A stretch of DNA of 64,000 nucleotides from Lineus longissimus (lineage: Eukaryota; Nemertea; Pilidiophora; Heteronemertea; Lineidae), in assembly GCF_910592395.1 (NCBI RefSeq), contig NC_088315.1:11226501-11290500 (forward strand). Direction: 5' to 3'. Below are positions 15,401-27,400 of the stretch, piece by piece. Within the stretch, counting starts at the first letter, position 1. Each line of letters starts with the position of its first letter. Under the pieces are notes generated by a model. That model was not told the DNA's origin, made no database searches, and saw nothing but the letters and a program-made list of their open reading frames with translations. Made by a program: the position numbers and the translations under genes.

Positions 15401-18400
15401 GATATGACGTAACATACAATGTAAATGGCGGCCTCCATGGACCAGTGCGTTTTTTTTGCAGGAATGGCCAGCAAAACGTTGATGGGCCCATAGAAGTTCT
15501 ATAAAACCATCAGATATCCGCTCAAAAGTTTCTGGGTCGTTTTAAATGCTCGCTGTGACTGTAGTAATGAAAAGCAGTGTGGCTCTAATCTACTTACTCT
15601 TTAAGTTAGCTAGTAGAGAGGTTATTTTTATGAATGCCTTAAACAATGTTAAATGACGTCAAAACAGTGATTATCAATTTGGATCCTGAATATTCTTTCA
15701 ACATACCTCACAAGTTGAAGCAAAATCCTGCAATGGTTTTCCTAAGGTGACATTCACCACTGAATCTCGTAACCTGGTATAATGATCACCAAACAAGACA
15801 AGGCGATCAATTCCATCATTCTGAAACATAAAAACATTTTGTTAGAAACAGGTCCACACGTCATAGTACAGAATGATATATTTCTTTTCACTACTAAAAA
15901 GTATCTAAGGCTCAGTCCTGCTTTGCTCCAAGACAAATTTATGTGTAGAAGTTGGTGCTGTGCATATTCCCTAATTTAGTGCTTTAGCAAAACGCCTCCT
16001 GGCTAAACTGTATAGTGAAATGGGATATTGCACTTCCTTGACGTTTATCAGCACAGCCTCAAAGTGAGGAGGTCGGGCTGTGGTTTTTTATGCCCTTGTT
16101 CGCCAACGTGATAGCAAATATATTGCAATATTGAAATCCCCCATAACTACGTTATTCACATGTCTTCAAAATGCATATCCTCACCTGGTTATTCCTGGCC
16201 TCCTCTGGTAGAATCCACCCGAGGTACTGGACTTGGGAGACTTGGTGCAGACAGTCCATGCCATATGTCCGGCAGAGTTGTTTAACTAAGTACAACCTGG
16301 AAAAGAACAAAGATCTGCAATTCACAAACATTTTATCATATCAGCAAGGTGACTTAATTGAATGATATACTATTAAACCAGAATTTCACAGATTTTAACC
16401 GTCTATTCAAACTATCCTGCTTTTTCCTGGTGAGAAAAACAAAGAAAGGAATTAGAAAAATTTAATTTTGGGACTAGGTGAATTTTTTACATTTTTTAAA
16501 TTTCTAGCCAGTACCAATATTTCCTAATAGTTCGACCTTGGTGGCCAAGCGTCTGGCAATTTATCACCCGCCGTATATTTTGACAGTATGGAAGGAAGGG
16601 TTAATTAAAGGCGAACGGAGCTGCATAACATTCAACCCAGATATTAACATGAGCCTGATGGATTTTCACTTCAGATGAAACTAAGGAAAAGTTTGTAGGT
16701 GCAAAATGATTTCATTGTTTGATGAGGCATCCATACGCAGTAATAGAAAGTAACATCTGGAAATAAAGGAGCAGACTGTGAATTTGAATAAAACACACCT
16801 CGGCCAGTCTGATTTGCTGTTATCATGAACTGCCCAAGCTGCTTGCCATAATTTCTCAACAGCATCTCTATCATGCCCATCCTCCTCAGCTACGTGGACC
16901 CTGTACATCATCTCAGCTGCAACGCCGAGACCAAACCTAGTTTTAGCAATAGCCTCCACCTTGTTGATGTCAAGTTCTTCTCTTTCCAAATTGTTGCAAG
17001 CAGACCCAAGGTGTTCTGTTGCCATCCTTATTCTCATCTCCAGGACATCACCCCTTGAGTCACTGCTGCAGTGACTGTGGTAGGAATCCTATATGTGTAC
17101 AAAAGGTATTATAAGAATAAAGTAAAGTATGAATCGCTCAACACAACTTGCACTTGAAAAGATGTTTCGTTTTCAGATATTTCTATCATAGCAGAAATTG
17201 GTCAAATGATAAATCAGCCAGAAACTATAAGCTATACTGGACAAAACCCCTCCCGTTATCATCTCCAACAATTACTAGATATGCTTCCAAATGCTGTTAG
17301 TTCCTTTAATAACCTGCAAGCTTTATTAGTGGTAACATGGGTGATGCTATTCTTTTGTAGTATGTGCATGTATGTTGATTTGCAGGTTCATACATGTAAG
17401 GTCAGGGCCTTTAAATTTGGAGGGATATTAATGATGTCTCAATAGGCAATTAGGTTCTGCCTGTACAGATCCATGATATAATTCACTTCTTCATGTTCTC
17501 ATAAACATTTTTGATAAGGTTTTAAATGTCAAACCAAGAAGTATAACCATTAAATGTAGTCATGAAAACCTGCAGTAATAACATTATTTTGTTTACCTCA
17601 TAGCATCGTGTGCACAACAGGGACAACTCGATAACATGGTTTTTATTTTCCAAAAAGCCCTGAGATTTCTCAAAATACAGCTGCAAGTGTTCTCGTACAT
17701 CATCAATGCTGAAAAAAAAGAACAAATAAAATAAAATGCTTTTCCGGCAAACAAATGTTGAATGCCTTGCTGAAACCCTGCAGTTGCTACCATTATTTAA
17801 CTTTTGCAAAAAATACTTCTACAGTTTTATTGGGTTTTTTTTCACAGCAGTTGTAGCAATCACGCGAAGCGACATTTGTTTTAACCGACAGCAATCTTAA
17901 AGTTGTTATCTAGAGGTTCAAATCTCTCTGTAGAACTGGTGCAACAAAATGACGACATGGCACACCAAATTGAGAAACGTATTTTAGGCTGTGGATGTTG
18001 CCAATGTTCGTTGGAAAAAAATGTTGTTGCAGTCCAAATCGCAATTGTCATCCCTACATTCGCGTCATCCCTACATTCGCGTCATCCCTACATTCGCGTC
18101 ATTGACACGCGCGACCCAGTGCATAACTTGTGCATAAAATACACGAAACGTAGAGATAAGCGTGTCACTGGTGCGTCATTGACGCGCAACTCGCGCGTAC
18201 ATTGCGCGTAAATGATGCGAATGGACAATTACAAAAATAGAAACTCTGTCAGGGCTATTGCTTACAAGCATTTAGCAGCCCTGGACGAAAGTAAAATTAC
18301 AAATTTTCATTGGCTTAAAGGGAAACATTAACTAACTCAAAGTGGTATCCAATGTCATTCTGTGGTATCCTATGTTTATTCCAGTACAGCAGTGAACAAT

Positions 18401-21400
18401 GCTCTTGACTTACTCATATCTCAGTAGTAGCTGCAACAGCAGAGACCTCAGGACAGGAGTTGGGTCAATACACTCATCATACACAGTAAACTGTTTCGTG
18501 CGGGAACGCAATCTGCTTTCCTGGCCTTGCGGCTCATGGATTACATATGACATGAGAATGTTCACGACATCCTGCTGTGGAGGCGAGTCCTCGGCAAAGC
18601 AAAGCTGAGAGATGATGTCCATGAAGAACTGGTTACTAGCGTTGATGTACTTGTTGTAGGCAATGTCAGCATCTCTGAAAAAAAGAGGAATATTAGTGTA
18701 AAGGATACCCATGATATTGTACTATGGTTTCAACCTAAGCATGCACAACAACGGTAGATCGACATGAACCTATAAGCAGATACTTTAAGAAATCCGAGGA
18801 AGGATGCTTATGTATGTCGTAACTATGTTTGGTTCCAGCAAAAAGATCATGAACTGCTTGCTATTAATAGTTGCTTGGGCTTGAATCAGTGGAATTTTCT
18901 ATCATCATGGCTTATTATGTGTGTGCAGAATATCAACCAACAGGGTGAGACACACCTAACTTTTCAGCGTGTTTATATAATGGTTATTATCAAAGATGGG
19001 AATTGGACTTGTTGGGGTAAGACGTTTCCTACCTATTGCTAACTCTATCAGGGATTTGAAAAGCCTCGGGGATTTCTGCTTTGCATTTCAGGCAAATGCG
19101 GTCATCTGCTTCAATCTGGTCATTGAGACATTTGCGGCAGATGGAATGTTTACAAGGAAGTTGAACGGGATCGCTTTTTTCTTCCTGACATCCTGGACAC
19201 TTCAAGTGATTTCTGTGGATAAAAAAATTCGGAGAAATATCAATTAAGTATATTAGATCATGGTAGGATGTGCTTTTCTCTGTTAGAACGACATTCTGGG
19301 GGCAAACAGAAATTTTATTATAATGACAGATAGGGTATATACCTATATAATACAGACGCCTATATTTTCAAAACTTACTTGTACAGTTTCTTCACATATC
19401 TGTTCTTGCATGTTTTTAAGTACTTAGCGACCTTCTCAACAGTTGATGCTTTCTTGAAATCAACATCCTTACTCAAATACTGAAATGGCACAGAGAAAAA
19501 CATGAGATAAGGTCATGGCATTTATTAAATTTTTCATTTTCTGACCTGCATTTTAAAACTTTTTGAAAGAGGACTCCACGACCAGCTTTAAATGTGATTA
19601 ACCTGTAGGGCTACCAGTCAGGAAAGGATTCCTGATGTGCGAGCTGTCGCCAACTCAGAGAGCTCTGCCTTTCACACCAGCATAATCAGCTGTGACCCTG
19701 ATGACTAAGCCGTATCTGCCATAGCTAGATTTACGAGTTGCCCCGAGATTAAGCTGCATCTTTCCTAAAAATAGGTTAGCGCAAGAAAGCATGCATCAGC
19801 GCATTGGTTCACGACCACTTGACAATTAATAAGATTAAGTGAAATTCTACACATTTTTTACACGTGTAAAAATACTGTAGATCCAACCACAAGTCAGCAG
19901 AGCTAGATTCATTTCCTTGAAACTCCCAAAACAAGCTAGACTATGGTATCTCTAGGCATATACTTTAGTATTCAAGTCGGGGAGTTTTGACTACAGTTAA
20001 CATGCGAAAATCAGGCAGCGCATAAAAGAGTCACTGTGCAATTAAAGTTTTGTCAGTAGATAACAGTTTAAAATGACCCTGGCCTGATTCCGTTGGTTGA
20101 TATTACACACAAATGATTTCTGACAAAGATTTCAGAGACTTAAAGGCCATATATCAAGGTTTGAAAACATGCTTGATACTCATGAAATATGTTTAAAAAA
20201 ACAAGATCCCAGACATTAAAAAAATTCTAATAATAAAGTCATTATTTAGTTATTTCAATTTTCAATTTTAAACTATTTGAATTTCCCACCACACACAACT
20301 TTAGATTAGTTCCACATGTGGCCGCTAGGGATTTTTTGATGACGTAGATCAGGTCAGTCAGAACAAAGCAAGATGGCTTCCGCATACAGTTCAGAGAGTG
20401 AGAGGAGTGAATTTCAGGATGTTTTGGTCGATACAGAAGGATATTTAAATGTTGAGCCGTACATGTTCGAGCCATTAATATCACTAGATCATAATGAGAG
20501 TGATCATTCGGACGAAAGTGATTAGAATTTGTGGTTAATCAATTTGCATGGCAGACCTGCCGATATAGCAAAGAAGACATTGATAGACGGTTGCAGATGC
20601 ATAACATGTATGCTTTTTGATCAGACTAATGTTGCACAATATTGTTTCGCCTCGTCTGTGTTGTATCGCCAGTTATGTCATGACGCTGAACTACTATTGA
20701 AAAGTGACGGTATTATGCACAATCATCTTGACGTGACGATATAATGCCGTGCAACGTTAGATAGGCCTAGATGTCAGATGACAATAATCTGTCATTGACA
20801 GTGGCTGTCACTGACACTGACCTGTGTCGCTGTCACCTTGCTATGGCTGGAACACAAGAAGACACTATGCGGTATCACAGGCCCCAATAGGGCCTACACA
20901 TTATGTATAACAACCGACCTCAGCAGCCTCGGGCATTAAATGCAATTGACATGGTTGGAACAGCTGTTTTTAACAAGTGGCATTTAATATTCAGTTGGAT
21001 GCAGATATCCGGCTTCATGTGATAATCCGTATCGATAAAGTGATCACTGCAAAGTTTGGCCGAAGGCCCAGGCTTCCAACACTCCAAACGTTTGCACTTC
21101 CGAATCCACAGCTTCCTCCTCTCTCGTTCAACTGGCTTTGGAAATTCATGAAAATGGGTCCCATCCGTCATTCGATTGTTCTTTGTGCTATCCTTGACAC
21201 AATTCGGAGCCACACAATACACCATAGTGAATGAAACACATTACTTCCAGGTGTGCATAATTAATTAAGGCCCTCCTGCTTTTATGATTGCATGACATGT
21301 ACAGATAACCTGATCTACATCACAACTTTTGCTGAACCCGCCGCCTGGCTCTAACAAGCCAGTTGCTAGCCAGATTAGGTAATCAAGTTGTCAAACACAT

Positions 21401-24400
21401 AATTGGCTATATCTTCAAAATGGATGGAGCTAATTGCATTTGGTTTTCTGTATTGTATAAAGTGTTAGGTACACTTTTGAAATCGACTTACAGCAGAAAA
21501 TGCCCATTTCCTTACAAGAAATGGCCATTTTGTTAGTTCATACTTACCTATGGAACACTTTTGCATGTTACTCCATTTGGGCTCAAACCCAAGAGTATCC
21601 CTTTAATTTTCTAAAGGGAGAACTGAGTTAACAGCTCGGCCGCCAGGCGGCGCCCTGACCGATCCCGCGAGATCGCGCCGATCTCATGCCGCCATATTTA
21701 GTCTTTACTCTTGAGCGTTAATAAAGAGTATGTCCCGTTTGTGGGGACGGCGGGAGGGCCGTGTTCCATAGGTAAGTATGAACTAACAAAATGGCCATTT
21801 CTTGTAAGGAAATGGGCATTTTGTGTCATTCAAACTTACCTATGGAACACTTTTGCATCGAATCCCAGCAACCTATTGGAGGTGGGAAACGAGGACTTAC
21901 CTAAGGCTGAGCTGTTGTTCCATTCAGGAGGCACCACCGGCATATTAGCAAAGGAGGACCGCCAGGGGAAAGAAATGGGGAGAACCGGAGGACCGGTATT
22001 TTGATCTCGGTATTACAATCATATTATAGAGAGTAATAGACCCATTCTCCGGAAAGCGCTAGAATTGCGTAATAAAACCATCTTCTTTCCGGCAACAGAG
22101 CTTAGAGCAAGTAAGGCATGTTCAAGGGTGTAGAATGAGTTATTGCTAAACAACAATAAGAAATTGCGTCCTTTCTAGTCTACTAGGGGTTGCCTGGATT
22201 GTTGAAGATAGGGCATATCAAAAATGGCGCAAGATGCGCGTTTGACTCTTCAATCGGGCTTCCCCCCCTTTTTTGATCTAGCCAGGATCAAACAACATGC
22301 CCCGCAGACACAATCGGGCCGATTGTGTGCATGCCATCTACGAGGGAAGAAACGTCTCGTAGGTAGAAATGAAATGGCCAGGGCCATTGTGCTCACCTCA
22401 TGTGGAGGAAAGATGGATAAAGAGCATGGTATTGTGTCATGTAGTGTTAGGTTTGATGTAGGTCCAAGCAATTACAATTTCCCCAAAATGGCCAATTTAC
22501 ATAACATTCCACCTCTGTGACCTTGAAAAGTAGGTCAAATCAAAGAAGACCCGGGTGACACATTGAATGGTTGTTAGAATTAGATGTACCTATGATATAA
22601 AATTGGTGCCAATCGGGCAAGTCATTACTAGGAATAATGGCATTTTGAAGAATTTAGGATTTGGCCCCCTCCCTGGAGGCCAAACGGCAAATCAGATCGC
22701 ACCAAACTTCGGTACCTGAGATCACCTGACCAAGGGGTACATGTGTACTTAATTTTTGATCAATAGTCATTGCAGTTAAGAAATGTGCCATAGTTACGGC
22801 CTGACGGCGAATTTACGCCATTTGACCTTTGTGACCTTGACAAGAAGGTCAAATTAAAAACCTGTGTGACATATACTGTATGGTGGTTAGATGTACCCAT
22901 GATATCAAATTGGTGGCAATCGGGCAAGAAGTTAAGGAATAATCACATTTTTAAGGTTTTTGGATTTTGCCCCCTGGTGGTCAAGTGGTGAATCATATTG
23001 GACCAAACTTCGGTCCCTGAGATCACCTGACTAAGGGGTAAATGTGTACCAAATTTGGTATCAATAGTCATTGCAGTTTAGAAACGTGCCATCGTTACAT
23101 CCTAACGGCCAATTTATACCATTTGACCTCTGTGACCTTGAAAAGGAGGTCAAATCAAAAACCCGGAGGATATATGATGCACCTTTGCTAGAAGTACCTA
23201 CCATATTTTTTTCAAAATTTCCCGCCTACTATTAAGGGAGATATTGCATATTTTCACTTTTAACGTTTGGCCCCCTGGTGGCCAAACCATGAAACGAATC
23301 GGACCGAAACTTGGTCTCCCAGGTGTCATTACATATGGGTACATGTGTACCAAGTTTCAACTCAATAGCTCTAACAGTTACGAAACGTGCCCTGCTAACG
23401 GACGACGGACGACGACGACGACGACGACGACGACGGACGACGGACGCCACGGTATGGGATAAGCTCACCTCTGCTAAGAGGTGAGCTAACAAGAGAATGT
23501 GGAGTGATTACTCCAACATGCAGCGGAAACGACTTCTTGAAGAGCAACTCCTCGATAGTTAGCCCAGGAGGTGGCTAGTGCTCTAACTTCGTGCGCTGAG
23601 ATGTTAGCTAGCGCACGAAGATCAGAGGAAGTCTTCAAGGTGTTGTAGGAAAGACGAATGGTCTCCACAATCCACCTTGAAATAGTGGCGGCCGCTATCT
23701 CTCGTTTATTTCCCTCCTTATAGGACAAAAACAAATGCTCTCTCCCCTGGCGGATACCGGGAGGTTTTGTCCTATTTATGTAGAACTTTAGGGCCCTGAC
23801 GGGACATAAAGTTCTGTCAGGAAGATCATAAGAGATCGTTCCTGACAGAGAGGGAATAGTAACCGGGGGCTGAGAGGCGGCCGGTCCCTGGTTCTTCGCC
23901 AGAAATCCTGGTATGAAAGCCAGGATAACCTCCCCTCCCTCTCTAAAAGCCAGCTTCTTAAAAGAAAGTGCATGGAGCTCTGATCTCCGTTGGGCGGTAG
24001 CCAAGGCTACTAGAAAGACCGTTTTGAGTGTCAGATATTTCATGGATGAAATAGACATGGGTTCAAAAGGATGCCTCATGAGCACCTTAAGGACAACAGA
24101 AAGGTCCCATTTAGGGGTGTTGTGAACCGGTCTAGGACGCTCTAATAACATTCCTCTGAAAAGAGGGGTTATTTGGTCCTCCCAACGAAGATCCCAGGTG
24201 CTTAAAACACGGAGGGTAGAAGCGATGGCGGACTTGTACCCTTTTATAGCCGTGACAGATAGTTGTCTTTCCGTGAATAATTCAATAAGGAAATCAACTA
24301 ATCTGTATATAGAGGGAGAGATCGGATTAACTCCGTTCTCCCTGCACCAGGAAGTGAAGGTAGACCACTTTCCTTGATACACATCAAGGGTAGACCCCCT

Positions 24401-27400
24401 TTGAGGTCCGGACATGCGCTTGACAGCGATGTCCGAAAAGCCTCTCTGGTGGAGATGCAACTGGATAAGTTCCAGGCGTGAAACTTGAAAAATCCAGGGT
24501 TCTGGTAGTAGCATCTCCCCAGGGGGTGCCACAGGAGGTGCTTCCAAGTAGGAAGACTCCTGGGGTGGTCTATCAGGAGCTCCAGCAAGGCTGGGAACCA
24601 GGCCTGATTTGGCCAGCAAGGTGCGATGAGAGTTATTCTCACCGGGTGGCTGGTCAAGATCTTGTTCAGGACTGGTTGGATGAGAGGGAGGGGTGGAAAC
24701 GCATATGCGTTCAGCCCGACCCAAGAGGCTGTAAGGCTGTCGACTTCCAGGGCCTCTTCGTCCGGAAGTGGAGAGTAATAGATGGGAGGGCGATTGTTCA
24801 GCCTGGTGGCGAACAGATCTACCTTCGGAGATTGCCAAAGGCGACAAAGGTCGTCTACAATCTCCTGATGGAGTGTCCACTCTGTTTGAACTAGCTTGTT
24901 CTGACGGGACAGGGCGTCGGCAAGGATGTTGCGATTGCCCGGTATGTGTCTGGCACATATCGATACTCCAAGGTCGGCACAAAGATGGTAAAGCTCCCAA
25001 GTTAGCTGGCAAAGAATGCCGGACTTTGTGCCTCCCTGTCTCCTGACATATGCTACTACTGTAGAATTGTCGGAGAACAGGGTTACTCTCCGATTCTTCA
25101 GGCGAAGGGAAAGAGCCCTCACGGCAAGAAGGACAGCCTTCATTTCCAATATATTTATTGGAAGAATGGTCTCCTCCCTTGTCCATAGACCCCTTATGGA
25201 CATGTCCCCGTTGTTCAGATGTGCTCCCCACCCTAGTAGGGAAGCATCTGTGAATAGGGACACTTCTGGGGGCGGTGGAGCAAGATCTATACCGCTTTGG
25301 AGACGAGTCTCCGACTCCCAGAAGTTCCAGACGTTCTTGAGTAGGTATTGAGGTAGTAATACCAACTTGTCTAATGGGTCCCTGTGGGGTTTCCATAGAG
25401 ACATTAGAAACATCTGGATGGGACGCATATATAGACGGTCAAGGGGGATTTGGTCTGCTGCCGAATTCAGAAGTCCCAAAAGGCTCAAGCATCGCCTTGC
25501 TGGAGCTTGAGTCCTTCCTCTGAATTCTGCGATGAGATGAAGAATTTTCTTTATCCTGTCTAGGGGGGGGCAGCATTTTCCCTATGGCCGTAAGGAACCG
25601 AACTCCAACGTAAACGAAGTCTTGGGATGGTATGAATTCTGACTTTGTTTCGTTGATAATCCAACCTGCGGAAACTACTTTTTGCTTTAGAACCTGAAGT
25701 TGTTGCAGTAGTAGTTCCCGCGATTTGCAACGGAGTAGCCAATCGTCTAGGTAGTGATGGAGCTTGAACCCCATAACGTGAAAGGGAGCGACGAAGGCTG
25801 TGACTATCATCGTAAAAATTAGGGGTGCCGATGCCAGACCGAACGACAGGGCCCTGAATTGATACGTCTTTCCTTCGTAATGGAATCGAAGGAAGTGTTG
25901 ATAGTCTGGATGGATCGGTACATGTAAGTACGCATCCGTTAAATCCATCGATACCGCCCAATCGTTGGGCTGTATCGCCGTTGCTATAGACCTGGTGGTT
26001 TCCATCTTGAAATGAGGAACATTCAAGAAGGTGTTTAACCTGGAAAGGTCTATGATCAGCCTCCATGTCCCTGCTTTCTTGGGAACCAAGAAAACGTGGC
26101 TGTAAAAGCCGGGGGAGCATGAATCTTGAAGGACCTGGATAGCTTGCTTCTCCAGTAATGTCGTGACCTCTGCTTGGAGGGCAGAGGCCTTGACTGGGTC
26201 CTTCGGTGGCTGAACTGGGGTTGGATATATGGTAGTCGGGGGGGTACGGTTGAAATCTAGTTTCACTTCGTACCTCAACATGTTTGGGACTGGGGACCCC
26301 TTTGGGCACCAATCGTCCCAAATGTCTGCAAATTTTTGCAGACGGCCCCCGACTACCGGAGTCGGCTCCTTTTTGCGTCCGGGAGGAGAAAGGAGGGGGG
26401 AGTCACCTCTTCCGGCCAGCACCCCTTGGGCGAAAGGAGTGCTTAGTCGGACCGGATCCACCCTGGTTAGAGGAAGTATTTTTCCTCTTTCCAGTCCGGC
26501 GACCCTCCGCTTCCCGTCGGAAGGATCCAGCAGGAGCAGGCTGACTAGGCGGGGTAGGCCTAGGCAGGACCTGCCTGGCGTACGGGATTGAACCCGATGC
26601 CTGCTGGGGCCTCTCTATCTTTCTAGCGTTAGGTAGAGAGGTCTTGGCCCTCTGTGTCGCAGTGGGGGCATATAATTTGTCCCAATCTTTCTGTGCTTGA
26701 GCCGCCTCTTGTACAGAATCTGCGAACAGGAAAGAACCGTCCATAGGAGCGGTTCTTAAGGCCCCTTCCAGCTGGAGGGATCTGATGACATTGAGAGAGC
26801 CCAGTGCGGCGTCTCTACGGAGTAGGACGCTATTTGCTGCGGTCTTGGCGGACAGAGCAATAGCGTGCCTAATCGAATGTGACAAGGATGTCACAAGCGA
26901 TTTTGTGTCATCAGATAGTGACTCATTATCTTTTAGGGATCTGGCTAGGGCCAGGTTAGTGTGCTCTGCGTAGGAGAGCACCGCTAACGTGTTTTTGGCC
27001 AGACCCTTTTGTGCTCTAAGGTCTCGGTAAGCCGAGGAGGAGGTCACCCTAGGCACGAGTTGGTCCAGCCGTACATCGTCCTTTAATATGGAAGTCGATG
27101 CTGCAGCTGGACAGCCGGCCGAGCTGACTCGATAATAGTCAGCGCGGTACTGCCTAACGGGAGGAAGTTGTGCCGTGAACAACTTCCCCGGTTAACACCA
27201 AGCTTCCGGTCCGACTGCCGGAAGGACAGGGATGGAAGTACATTGGTGGGCGCCTTGTGAGTCTCTGATTGTTCGCTCCAAAAGTTCAGAGACTGCTACC
27301 ACCGACGGGGAGGGAGGAAGGAATTCAAGTGCCCGAGTGGAGCCTTGAGAAACCTGTGGATTGGGATCCACTTCCTGTCCCCAGAGTGAAAAGGTCGGTG

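Noticed and set aside
20144-21502. P-element assignment for the THAP transposon
   Set aside because: The THAP domain fits, but the best copy has TTAA on both sides and no 8-bp duplication, so Kolobok-like is preferred.
22250-22520. Plus- and minus-strand frames of 73-98 codons at the left of DIRS
   Set aside because: They straddle the DIRS/family A junction and have no motif, apart from the short recombinase tail annotated separately.
23407-23450. (GAC)n/(ACG)n arrays as CRISPR-like repeats or coding
   Set aside because: Simple triplet runs at the end of a dispersed repeat; no spacers and eukaryotic context.
23913-25351. Several plus-strand open frames of 70-140 codons across the DIRS element
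   Set aside because: They lie antisense to RT/RNase H/recombinase and show no motif; open because of the GC-richer composition.
24510-25396. N-terminal half of the 636-codon minus-strand frame as part of the recombinase
   Set aside because: It overlaps the RNase H/methyltransferase frame, which has all the motifs; this frame reads as Ser/Pro/Arg-rich shadow sequence.
25560-26321. 253-codon minus-strand frame over the RT
   Set aside because: Alternative frame of the RT gene; no conserved motif.
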